From NCBI GenBank assembly GCA_016871725.1, contig VHCL01000001.1:62001-126000 (forward strand): a DNA stretch of 64,000 nucleotides, in the 5' to 3' direction. This stretch comes from Verrucomicrobiota bacterium (GTDB taxonomy: Bacteria; Verrucomicrobiota; Verrucomicrobiia; Opitutales; UBA953). A program made the translations under genes and the position numbers. This document shows, one piece after another, positions 9,450 through 18,001 of this stretch (positions within the stretch are counted from its first letter, which is position 1; each line of letters begins with the position of its first letter). The notes under the pieces were generated by a model that saw nothing but the letters and a program-made list of their open reading frames with translations, made no database searches and was not told where the DNA came from.

Positions 9450-9917
9450 GTGGCCAAGATGGGTCGGCCCCGTCGGGTGCTCCTCGTGTGCATGGGCAAC
9501 ATCTGCCGCTCCCCGACGGCGGAAGAAGTCCTCCGCGTGAAAGCCCGTCAGTCGGGCCTGCGCATCGAGTTTGATTCCGCCGGGACGGAGAACTACCACG
9601 TCGGCGACCCGCCGGATCCGCGCTCCGTGCGGCATGCGAGGGAGCGCGGCTACGATCTGTCCGCCCTGCGCGCCCGTCAGGTGCACGCCGCGGACTTCCA
9701 GGCCTTCGACCTGATCCTCGCCGCGGATGAACTCAACCTCCGCGAACTCCGTCGTCGTTGTCCCGCCGAGGAGCGGCATCGGCTGGCGCTCTTCCTCGGG
9801 GATGTCGCGTTGCCGGATCCGTATTACGGCGAAAGCGACGATTTCGAAAAAGTGCTGGATTTGGTGGAAAAACAAGCCGCCGCGCTGGTCTCCGCGTGGA
9901 CGCAGGCAACTGAATGA
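9450..9917 (+). CDS. Low molecular weight phosphotyrosine protein phosphatase
   Basis: VLLVCMGNICRSPTAE P-loop and DPYYG acid motif. Confidence 0.92.
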   Translation: MAKMGRPRRVLLVCMGNICRSPTAEEVLRVKARQSGLRIEFDSAGTENYHVGDPPDPRSVRHARERGYDLSALRARQVHAADFQAFDLILAADELNLRELRRRCPAEERHRLALFLGDVALPDPYYGESDDFEKVLDLVEKQAAALVSAWTQATE

Positions 9918-9957
9918 TTGCGGTGCGGACCCCCGTGGCGTTTGCTCGACCTCACCG

Positions 9958-10314
9958 ATGTACCAAGTGAACTTCAGCGATCAGGCGATGCGTGAGCTCG
10001 CGAAGCTGCCGACCTTGGAGCAGATGGAAGTCGTCGAGGCGTTCACGTCGCTCACCGCCGAGGAACTGCTGCGTGGCAGCTCGGACCTCGGCACCGTCCG
10101 CCGCGGCGGGCATACCTACCACCGCCTGCGCGTCGGCGAGTTCCGCATCTATTTCGAAGCCGGCGAAGGCTCGCTGCTCGCCCATTACGTGCTGCATAAG
10201 CACACGTACGCCGACTTCGCCTTCCGCTCCCACCTGCCTTTCCCGGAAGACGAGGCCCGCATCGAGCAAGAAGGCGGCTTCTGGAAATACCTCGACGAAC
10301 CCCCGAAGTCCTGA
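9958..10314 (+). CDS. RelE/ParE-fold small protein (putative orphan toxin-like)
   Basis: MYQVNFSDQAMRELAKLP...HRLRVGEFRIYFE...LHKHTYADF resembles RelE/ParE superfamily. Confidence 0.6.
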   Translation: MYQVNFSDQAMRELAKLPTLEQMEVVEAFTSLTAEELLRGSSDLGTVRRGGHTYHRLRVGEFRIYFEAGEGSLLAHYVLHKHTYADFAFRSHLPFPEDEARIEQEGGFWKYLDEPPKS

Positions 10315-10316
10315 CC

Positions 10317-11210
10317 GTGACGACCCCTCCCGAAAAACGTCCCTATGCGTCCCCGGAAGAGGCCGCCCGCATCTACCTGCTGCCCAACCTCTTCACGGCC
10401 GGCAACATGCTGTGCGGCTTCCTCGCGATCAAGAACTGCATCGAAGCCCGTTTCACGACGCTGACGCCCGAAGGACGGGCCGAACATTACAACATGGCGG
10501 TCTGGTTCATCCTGTTCGCCTGTCTCTGCGACCTCTTCGACGGTCGGGTGGCGCGCGCGACCAAGCGGGAATCCCTGTTCGGCGCGGAGTTCGATTCCAT
10601 CGCCGACACGGTCTCCTTCGGCGTCGCCCCGGCCCTGATGGCGTGCTTCCTGGTCATCAAGCCCGGCGCCACGGATAACGTCCAGCTCATCACCTGGCTG
10701 CTCGCCTTCATCTACCTGCTCTGCGCCGGCGTACGTCTGGCGCGTTTCAACGTCCTGACCAACCCGTTGGTCCCCGGCAACGAGAAGCGCGCCGCCGGGG
10801 GCGATTTCGTAGGTCTGCCGTCCCCGGCCGCCGCCGGGATGATCGCCTCGCTGGTCCTCGTCCTATCGAACGTCATCGTCAACCCCGACCAGAAGGACCC
10901 CTTCGAGCAGGCCGTGCATAAGTGGCCCTTCATCCTGCTGCCGGTCATGCTGGTCATCTCCTTCCTGATGGTCAGCAACGTCCGCTTCCCGAGCTTCAAG
11001 AAGCTCGACTGGACCACCCGGGCCAAGACCCGGGGCTTCATCCTCATCATCATCCTAGGCGCGGTGATCTTCCGTTACCCCCAGTACGCCTTTCCGGCCG
11101 TCTTCCTCGGTTACGTCTGCTACAGCCTTTTCCGTCACGCCTTCCTCCTGAAGAAGAGCGAGATGGACCCGGCGCCCGACGACGATGATGAACCGGTGTC
11201 CAAGGTGTGA
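10317..11210 (+). CDS. pssA: CDP-diacylglycerol--serine O-phosphatidyltransferase
   Basis: CDP-alcohol phosphatidyltransferase motif DLFDGRVARATKRESLFGAEFDSIAD; multiple TM helices. Confidence 0.9.
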   Translation: MTTPPEKRPYASPEEAARIYLLPNLFTAGNMLCGFLAIKNCIEARFTTLTPEGRAEHYNMAVWFILFACLCDLFDGRVARATKRESLFGAEFDSIADTVSFGVAPALMACFLVIKPGATDNVQLITWLLAFIYLLCAGVRLARFNVLTNPLVPGNEKRAAGGDFVGLPSPAAAGMIASLVLVLSNVIVNPDQKDPFEQAVHKWPFILLPVMLVISFLMVSNVRFPSFKKLDWTTRAKTRGFILIIILGAVIFRYPQYAFPAVFLGYVCYSLFRHAFLLKKSEMDPAPDDDDEPVSKV

Positions 11211-11269
11211 ACAGGCGGTGGACAATCCGTGCCCGTGACGGCCTGTGAACAAGCCGAGGGTTATTCACG
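11206..11269. promoter_or_regulatory. Cluster of DnaA-box-like 9-mers upstream of dnaN (candidate oriC/regulatory region)
   Basis: TGTGAACAG 11206-11214, GGTGGACAA 11217-11225, TGTGAACAA 11244-11252, TTATTCACG 11261-11269; AT-rich stretch 11361-11390 follows. Confidence 0.4.
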
Positions 11270-11459
11270 CTTCGGGCACAAAAGCGGCCGGGACGGATGC
11301 TCCCTCTCACCAGCGTCTTGCGGAACTGTGTACGGACTTCCGACCCCTGCTGATGCTACGGGTATTTATAAATGAAGAGAGAATAGATACCGACAGGGCC
11401 GGGATGTGGGCAATGAGGGGTTGCCTCTGCCCCCGCCTCTGCTCAATTCTGACGTCATC

Positions 11460-12587
11460 ATGAAGTTCAAGGTCAACCGGAATCACTTTTTCAACGGGCT
11501 CTCGAGCGTGACCAACGTCGTCGGCAGCCGTGCGACGATGCCGATCCTCCAGAACGTCCTCATCGAAGCCGAAGGCGACACGGTCACCCTCACCACGACC
11601 AACCTCGACCTCGGCATCTGCTGCCGCATCAAGGCCGCGGTGTCTTCGCCCGGTCGCATCACCCTGCCGGTCAAGAAGCTCGTCCCGATCGTCCGCGCCC
11701 TTTCGAGCAGCGACACGATCGTCGAACTCACCGGCAAGGATCGCGTCAAGATCACCTCCGGAAGCTCCGTCTTCCAGGTCGCCGGCCTGCCCGCCGACCA
11801 GTTCCCGCCGATCTCCAACTTCGCCGGTCAGCCGACCATCTCGATCAACCAGGACGATCTCGGCGACATGCTCCGCAAGGTCAGCTACGCGCAGTCGTCC
11901 GACGAGAACCGTTACATCCTCAACGGCGTCTTCTTCGAATTCGCCGAAGGCAAGCTCACCGTCGTCGCCACCGACGGCCGTCGTCTGGCCAAGTGCGAAC
12001 GCAAGCTGGCCGGCACGGACAAGACCCTCGCGCTCATCCTCCCCGCCCGCACCATCATCGAACTGATGCGTCTGCTGAAATCCGGCGGCGAAGCCCACGT
12101 CTCGCACAACGAACGCCAGGTCGGCTTCACCATCGACATCCCGAAGAACGAGGAAGGCCTCGTGGACCGCATCCAGCTGGTCTCCAAGGTCGTCGAAGGC
12201 AACTATCCGAACTACCGCCAGGTCATCCCCAAGGACGCCGGCTCGAAGGTCCGCCTCGAACGCGAGAAGCTCCTCGAGAGCGTGAACCGCGCGGCGCTGA
12301 TGACCGACGACCGTAACAACACCATCCGGATGAGCGTCACCAAGAAGTCGCAGAACCTCGAGATTTCCGCGAAGTCCGACAGCGGCGACGCCCATGAGCC
12401 GATCGCCGTGAAGTACGAAGGCCCCGACGTGAACATCGCGTTCAATCCGCAGTACATCATCGACCCCCTCAAGGCGCTGACCGAGGACGAGATCGACTTC
12501 GAATTCAAGGACGAGATGTCCCCCGGCGTCATCCGCGGGCTCAAGGATGATTTCCTCTGCGTCGTGATGCCGCAGCGGATCTCCTGA
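11460..12587 (+). CDS. dnaN: DNA polymerase III beta sliding clamp
   Basis: MKFKVNRNHFFNGLSSVTNVVGSRATMPILQNVLIEA..., C-terminal FLCVVMPQRIS. Confidence 0.96.
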   Translation: MKFKVNRNHFFNGLSSVTNVVGSRATMPILQNVLIEAEGDTVTLTTTNLDLGICCRIKAAVSSPGRITLPVKKLVPIVRALSSSDTIVELTGKDRVKITSGSSVFQVAGLPADQFPPISNFAGQPTISINQDDLGDMLRKVSYAQSSDENRYILNGVFFEFAEGKLTVVATDGRRLAKCERKLAGTDKTLALILPARTIIELMRLLKSGGEAHVSHNERQVGFTIDIPKNEEGLVDRIQLVSKVVEGNYPNYRQVIPKDAGSKVRLEREKLLESVNRAALMTDDRNNTIRMSVTKKSQNLEISAKSDSGDAHEPIAVKYEGPDVNIAFNPQYIIDPLKALTEDEIDFEFKDEMSPGVIRGLKDDFLCVVMPQRIS

Positions 12588-12600
12588 GCGATCCGCTCAG
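12584..12600. terminator. Hairpin between convergent dnaN and plsC
   Basis: CTGAGCG-ATC-CGCTCAG perfect 7-bp stem spanning the dnaN stop; no clear U-tract. Confidence 0.4.
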
Positions 12601-13241
12601 AGGCCCGGCTCGGCGCAGTCCGGGAGCGACTTGATGCGCTCCAGGATGCGCCGTGACGCCTCGATGGACCGTTCGCGGTGCGCCGCGCCCGGATCGTATT
12701 CCGCGGGCAGCATCGCCTTGCCGAAGCGGACGCGGATGCGCGCCGAGCCCAGGGGGAAGTTGGCCCCGCGAGGCAGGACGTCGCGCGCGCCGCGGATGCG
12801 GATGGGGACGACGGGGACCCCGGACTTGCACGCGAGCAACCCGGCGCCGGCCTTGGCTTCCGCGATGACGCCGTCCTGGCTGCGCGTACCCTCCGGGAAG
12901 ATGAGCAGACCTTCGCCCATGGCGAGGGCCCCGAGGGCCGAGCGGATCGCGCCGATGTCGGCCTCGCCGCGGTCGACGGGGATGGAATGGCAGGCGCGGA
13001 TGACGAATCCGAAGACGGGGTTGTCGAAGAGGGAACGCCGGGCGATGAAGGAGATCTCGCGCGGCAGGCAGGAGCCGATCAGCGGCGGATCCAGCATGCT
13101 CTGATGGTTGGAGGCGAAGAGGCATGCGCCGGAAGGGACGTTCTCCCAGCCTTCGACTTCCAGCGTGGCGAAGACCTCGATGAACGAACGAGCGCCGTGG
13201 TAGACGGCCTTGTAGATCAGGTTCTTCGAGACGAGGATCAT
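12597..13241 (-). CDS. plsC: 1-acyl-sn-glycerol-3-phosphate acyltransferase (PlsC family)
   Basis: SNHQSMLDPPL (HX4D), FPEGTRSQDG motifs. Confidence 0.9.
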   Translation of the reverse strand: MILVSKNLIYKAVYHGARSFIEVFATLEVEGWENVPSGACLFASNHQSMLDPPLIGSCLPREISFIARRSLFDNPVFGFVIRACHSIPVDRGEADIGAIRSALGALAMGEGLLIFPEGTRSQDGVIAEAKAGAGLLACKSGVPVVPIRIRGARDVLPRGANFPLGSARIRVRFGKAMLPAEYDPGAAHRERSIEASRRILERIKSLPDCAEPGL

Positions 13242-15271
13242 CGGGGCAGGGCGACCGCCTGGATGAGTTCGCCGATCCGAGCCACCACCGCCTCCAAGGG
13301 CAGGTGCGTGTTGTCGAGGCGACAGGCCCCTTCCGGGCAGACCATCGGGGCGGTCTTGCGCGTCGCGTCGAGATGGTCCCGCTGGGTGACCTGATCCGCC
13401 TGGCCTTCGGCCGCGCGCCGCTGGGCGCGGGCGTCGGCGTCGGCTTCGAGGAAGACGCGCACTTCCGCGTCCGGCAGGACCACGGAGCCGATGTCGCGCC
13501 CCTCCATGACGATGCCGGCGAAGCCTTGTTCGTCGGCGAGCGTCACCTGCGAGCGCTGGTATTCGAGGAGGAAGGCGCGGACGGCGGGGAGGGCGGCGAT
13601 CTTGGAGACGGCCGCGTTGACCTCGGAGGTGCGGAGGTCGGCGTCGTCCGGCAGGACGCCGTCGAGGGTGAGCGCCGAGCTACGCGCGCCTTGGCGCGCC
13701 ACGATCCGTGAGCCGATGCGGAGCCTGGCCAGCGCCGTCCGCACCGAGGCCGGATCGTCGGCCGAAGCGCCCGCGAGCAGGAGCGCCCGGGTCAGGCTGC
13801 GGTAATGCGCGCCGGTGTCGACGTGCAGCAGGCCGTGGACCTGCGCGAGACGGCGGCTGGTGCTCGACTTGCCCGAAGCGGCGCCGCCGTCCACGGAGAC
13901 GCGTACGAAGCGTGTGCGCAAGGCCTCGAGGGCGCGGAAGAAATGCGGGAAGGTCTTGCCCGTGCAGGCGGGGTCCTGGATGGCGATCCAGGGCCGGCCG
14001 TCGCCGAAGAGGTCATGGCTGCCGAGGACGCCGAAGCTCATCGCCATGCGGTGGTCTTCGTAGGTGCGGATCTCGACGGGGCCGGCCGCGGCGGCCCGTC
14101 GTAGCGCGGCCTTGTCGGGGAAGATCGTCAGCGACGACAGGCTCTCGTCCGCGCGGAGCTGCGCGGCGGAAGGTTCGACCCCGATCCCGAGGCGTTCCAG
14201 TTCGGTCGCCATCGCCAGGACGCGGTCGGTCTCCTGCTTGCGGGTGTGGGCGATCCCGCGGATCCGCACGGGACCGTCCGCCAACGTGGCGACGGTCGCG
14301 AGCGTGAGGAAGGTGTCGGAGAACGCGTTGAAATCGAAATCACCGCCGCGGATGCCAGCCCAGGCCTCGGCGACCACCGTGCCGTCGGCCGGACGCAGAC
14401 GGGCTCCGCAGGCCGCGGCGACCTTGGCGAACGCCGTGTCGCCCTGGAGGCCGCCGTCAGCGTAGCCTTCGATGCGCACGGACGCTCCGGCGCCGGTGAC
14501 GGCCGGGAGCGCGATGAAATAACTGGCCGCGGTGGCGTCGGGTTCGATCGCGTAGGCGGGCCGGGCGACATAGGCGCCGGGCGTCGCGCACGTCCAGCTG
14601 CCGTCGGCGAGGCGGACGAGCGGGCGGCCGAACTGTCCGCACATCCGCGCCGTCATCTCGACGAACGGTTCGGAGACCGTCGAACCCTTCATGGTCACGG
14701 AAGCCCCGGCCGAAAGGGGGAGCACCATGAGGAGCGCGGAGAGGAGCTGGGAAGAGGCCGAAGCGTCGACCTCGAGCCGACCGAGCTTCCCGGTGGTATG
14801 CAGGGTGAAAGGGAAGCCGGCCGCGTCGGCGCCGTCCGGCGACACCGCGCGGCCGCCGGCCGCGCGCAGGGCGTCGAGGAGCCCGCGCATCGGGCGGGCC
14901 CGCATGGCTTCGTCGCCGTCGAGCTCGTACGCGCCGCCCGGGGCGAGCGCGAGGAAGGCGGTGAGGAAGCGCGCCGCGGTCCCGGCGTTGCCGACGTGGA
15001 GCTTCGCGCGGTCGCGCGGGATGCGGCCCCCGAGGCCGACGATCCGGATCGTGCCGGCGGCCTCGTCGTCGGCGACCTCGAAGCCGAGGGCGCGCAGGGC
15101 GGCGATGAGGATGCGCGTGTCGCGGCTGAACAACGCGCCGGTGAAGTGCGTGACGCCGTCGGCGAGCGCGGCGAGGATCAGCGCGCGGTTGGTGATGCTC
15201 TTCGAGCCCGGGACCTGGGCGACGCCGCGGGCGGGGGTCTGGAAGGGACGGATGACGAGGGTCGGGCTCAT
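13238..15271 (-). CDS. aroA-cmk: Bifunctional 3-phosphoshikimate 1-carboxyvinyltransferase / cytidylate kinase fusion
   Basis: N-terminal PGSKSITNRALILAALADG (EPSP synthase) continuous in frame with VSVDGGAASGKSSTSRRLA...VDTGAHYRSLT (cytidylate kinase). Confidence 0.93.
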   Translation of the reverse strand: MSPTLVIRPFQTPARGVAQVPGSKSITNRALILAALADGVTHFTGALFSRDTRILIAALRALGFEVADDEAAGTIRIVGLGGRIPRDRAKLHVGNAGTAARFLTAFLALAPGGAYELDGDEAMRARPMRGLLDALRAAGGRAVSPDGADAAGFPFTLHTTGKLGRLEVDASASSQLLSALLMVLPLSAGASVTMKGSTVSEPFVEMTARMCGQFGRPLVRLADGSWTCATPGAYVARPAYAIEPDATAASYFIALPAVTGAGASVRIEGYADGGLQGDTAFAKVAAACGARLRPADGTVVAEAWAGIRGGDFDFNAFSDTFLTLATVATLADGPVRIRGIAHTRKQETDRVLAMATELERLGIGVEPSAAQLRADESLSSLTIFPDKAALRRAAAAGPVEIRTYEDHRMAMSFGVLGSHDLFGDGRPWIAIQDPACTGKTFPHFFRALEALRTRFVRVSVDGGAASGKSSTSRRLAQVHGLLHVDTGAHYRSLTRALLLAGASADDPASVRTALARLRIGSRIVARQGARSSALTLDGVLPDDADLRTSEVNAAVSKIAALPAVRAFLLEYQRSQVTLADEQGFAGIVMEGRDIGSVVLPDAEVRVFLEADADARAQRRAAEGQADQVTQRDHLDATRKTAPMVCPEGACRLDNTHLPLEAVVARIGELIQAVALPR

Positions 15272-16122
15272 TCGGGCCGGTCGAGGTTCTGGCGGGCGAG
15301 GCGGGCTTCGGCGAGGAGGCGGCGCAAGGCGGCGGCGTCGCCGGCCTCGACGGCCGCGCGGAGTTCCGCGGCGCGGCGCTCGAGGTCGCGGAGGCCGGCG
15401 ACGGTATGGCGGGCGTTGGCGAGCATGATGCCCACCCACAGGTTCTCCTCGCCGGCGGCGATGCGGGTCGTGTCGCGGAGGCCGGCGCCGACCGCGAAGC
15501 GGCGGAAGCCGGGCTGGTCCATCACGGCGAGCATGAGCGCCGAGGCGGCCGCGTGCGGGACGTGGCTGATGGCCGCGACGATCTCGTCGTGCTGGGCGGC
15601 GTCCGTCTCATGCAGCACCGAGCCGAGTTCCTGCCAGAAGCGGCGGACCGCGGTCAGCGCCTGCGGGTTCTCGGCGCCCGTCGGGGTGAGGAAGCAGACC
15701 CGGCCTTCGAAAAGCTGCGCGGAAGCGTGCGCGGCGCCGGCCTTCTCCCCGCCGGCCATGGGATGCGCGCCGACGAACGGATTGGCGGCCGGCAGTCGAC
15801 GGGCGGCGAGCAGGATCGCGCCTTTCACGCTGCCGGCGTCGGTCACGACCGCGCCGGGGGCGAGTCCGGGGGCGATCGCCAGGAAAGTCTCTTCCGCGGT
15901 GTCGACGGGCGTCGTCACGACCACGAGGTCGGCGCCCCGGACGCAGTCGGCGGCGTTCTCGAACACTTCCGCCACGCCGAACGCGCGCAGCGTCTCCCGG
16001 GAGCCCGGCGAGCGCGACCAGCAGGCGAGCGAACCGGCCAGGCCCTTGCGCGCCGCCGCGAGGAGGATGGAGCCGCCGATGAGGCCGGCGCCGACGACGG
16101 CGATGCGCTTGAAGGAGGCCAT
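15268..16122 (-). CDS. tyrA: Prephenate dehydrogenase family protein
   Basis: IAVVGAGLIGGSILLAAARKGL Rossmann motif, DAGSVKG, GAHPMAGGEKAG; upstream of and overlapping aroA. Confidence 0.9.
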   Translation of the reverse strand: MASFKRIAVVGAGLIGGSILLAAARKGLAGSLACWSRSPGSRETLRAFGVAEVFENAADCVRGADLVVVTTPVDTAEETFLAIAPGLAPGAVVTDAGSVKGAILLAARRLPAANPFVGAHPMAGGEKAGAAHASAQLFEGRVCFLTPTGAENPQALTAVRRFWQELGSVLHETDAAQHDEIVAAISHVPHAAASALMLAVMDQPGFRRFAVGAGLRDTTRIAAGEENLWVGIMLANARHTVAGLRDLERRAAELRAAVEAGDAAALRRLLAEARLARQNLDRPE

Positions 16123-16211
16123 TTCCAAGGTTGAAGGGGGTTCTGTGATGAACCAGAGTAGCCAACCATTAAAGCAAACAAACCGCCAGCGACAAAGTTG
16201 CCGGTCCGCCC

Positions 16212-17969
16212 ATGAGCCACGGCCCACGACCACCCAGCCCCGACTTCGTCCCCGCCGCGGATCCCCGGGCGCGGCGCGGGCGCTTCTCCTTCGAGTCCCT
16301 GTGGGAACGGCTGCGGCTGCCCTTGTTGATCCTGGTGATCGCCGCCCTGGCCGTCACGTCGCTCCTGCTCTACACCGCGGAACGCCGGACGACCCGTCGG
16401 GCCGAGCTCACTGTCTCCGCCGCGGACGCCGAAGCCCTGCGGCAGCGCTCGCTCACGGCGGAGGCGGCCTTCGAGAAGATCCGCCAGGAGCGGTTCGAGC
16501 TCACCGAAGACGATATCCGGCTCCTGGAGCAGGCTTTCCAGGCGCAGGAGGAGTATCTGACGTCGCTCCGTTCCATCGGGACCGAAGATCCCCGTCTGGT
16601 GTCCCTCCGCCGCCGGTTGCATCTCCTCCGCGGCGAGCGCCTGCGTCAGGAATCGGCCATCCTTGAGGCCGCCGCGCTCACCCTCGCCAAGACCGACGAA
16701 GCCGCCGCCGCCGAGAAGCTGCGCCGGGCCGTCGCCTGCGAGCAGGAGATCGCGGACAAGTGGCAGTTTTCCGGTCTGGCCGACTCCGGTCGGCGCGCCC
16801 TGCTCGACACCCGCCTGCGGCGGCTCGAATCCTCGGCGCTCTGGCAGAAGGGGAGGGCCCTCGAAGCCGAGGCCGAAAAGTCCTTCGCCGCCGGACGTTA
16901 CGCCGAAGCCGCGGAACGCTTCACGGCCGCCCTCGACGCCGAGAACGAATTCCTCGCCCGTTTCCGCGACGTGCGTGACACCGCTTTCGGCCGCGCCGAG
17001 CAGCTCGCCGTGCGCCGCGAGACCGCGTTATCCGGCCTCGTCTGGGAGGAAGTCCGTCGACACCAGGCCGCCGCCGAGGCCGCCGAAGCGAAGGCCGACT
17101 GGCCCGGCGCCGCCCGGGGTTGGCAGGACGCGGTGGACGCGTTCGCGCGCCTGCTCACCGCGCACCCGCGCAGCCAGTTCGCCGACCGCGCCAAGGAAGC
17201 GGCGATGGCGACGCGTCTGAACTTCGCCCGTTTCCATGACGACATCACGCGGGTCCGCGCCGACGTCGGCCGGCTCCGTCAGGCCTTGCGGGCCCGGCAG
17301 GTCGACGACGCCCTCCGTCTGGCCGATAGGGTCCTCGCGGACGCGCGACGTGTCGCCGACGCGGGCACCGGGGTCTTCCGCCCGGAGGATGAAGAACGCC
17401 AGGAACTGGAATTCATCGCCTCCCATGCCGCGACGATCCGGGGTTACCTCCCGGCGGCGGACCGGCAGCTGCTCCCCGTTCCCGGACGGTCGGTCCGGAT
17501 GTACCGCACCGAGATTCCGCAAGGACTCTACGCTTCATTGATGGACGCCAATCCGAGCGCCTTGCGCCGGGAAGCCAATCCGGTGGAGTCGGTCGCCTAC
17601 GCCGACGCCGAACTTTTCGCCCGCCGCCTGGGTTGGATCCTCGGCGGACGCGCCCGTCTCCCATTCCTCGGCGAGCATGCGGCGGCGGCCGGCGACCTGA
17701 CCAAGCCGGCTCCGGCCGAGAGCGCCTGGACCTCGGCGAACACCGACGGCGTCGACGCCCGGCCCGTGGGCTCCGCCAAGGCCGATGCGCAGGGCTTCCA
17801 TGACTTGGTCGGCAACGTGGAAGAGTGGGTGGCGGCCGAAGAAGGCCACACCCGGGCTCCCGTCGTGGGCGGCAGCGTGGCCTCCGCGCCCGTCGCCGGG
17901 CTGGCAGTCCGCCAGGTCCATAAGCGCGAGAAAAGCCGCACGCTGGGCTTCCGCATCGTCATTGAATAA
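16212..17969 (+). CDS. Membrane-anchored coiled-coil protein with degenerate formylglycine-generating-enzyme-like C-terminal domain
   Basis: Single N-terminal TM (LLILVIAALAVTSLLLY), long charged helical segment, C-terminal GFHDLVGNVEEWVA...SRTLGFRIV resembling FGE/SUMF1 motif. Confidence 0.65.
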   Translation: MSHGPRPPSPDFVPAADPRARRGRFSFESLWERLRLPLLILVIAALAVTSLLLYTAERRTTRRAELTVSAADAEALRQRSLTAEAAFEKIRQERFELTEDDIRLLEQAFQAQEEYLTSLRSIGTEDPRLVSLRRRLHLLRGERLRQESAILEAAALTLAKTDEAAAAEKLRRAVACEQEIADKWQFSGLADSGRRALLDTRLRRLESSALWQKGRALEAEAEKSFAAGRYAEAAERFTAALDAENEFLARFRDVRDTAFGRAEQLAVRRETALSGLVWEEVRRHQAAAEAAEAKADWPGAARGWQDAVDAFARLLTAHPRSQFADRAKEAAMATRLNFARFHDDITRVRADVGRLRQALRARQVDDALRLADRVLADARRVADAGTGVFRPEDEERQELEFIASHAATIRGYLPAADRQLLPVPGRSVRMYRTEIPQGLYASLMDANPSALRREANPVESVAYADAELFARRLGWILGGRARLPFLGEHAAAAGDLTKPAPAESAWTSANTDGVDARPVGSAKADAQGFHDLVGNVEEWVAAEEGHTRAPVVGGSVASAPVAGLAVRQVHKREKSRTLGFRIVIE

Positions 17970-18001
17970 TCGGCGGCGGAGCCTAATCATCGCCGGACCC
18001 C

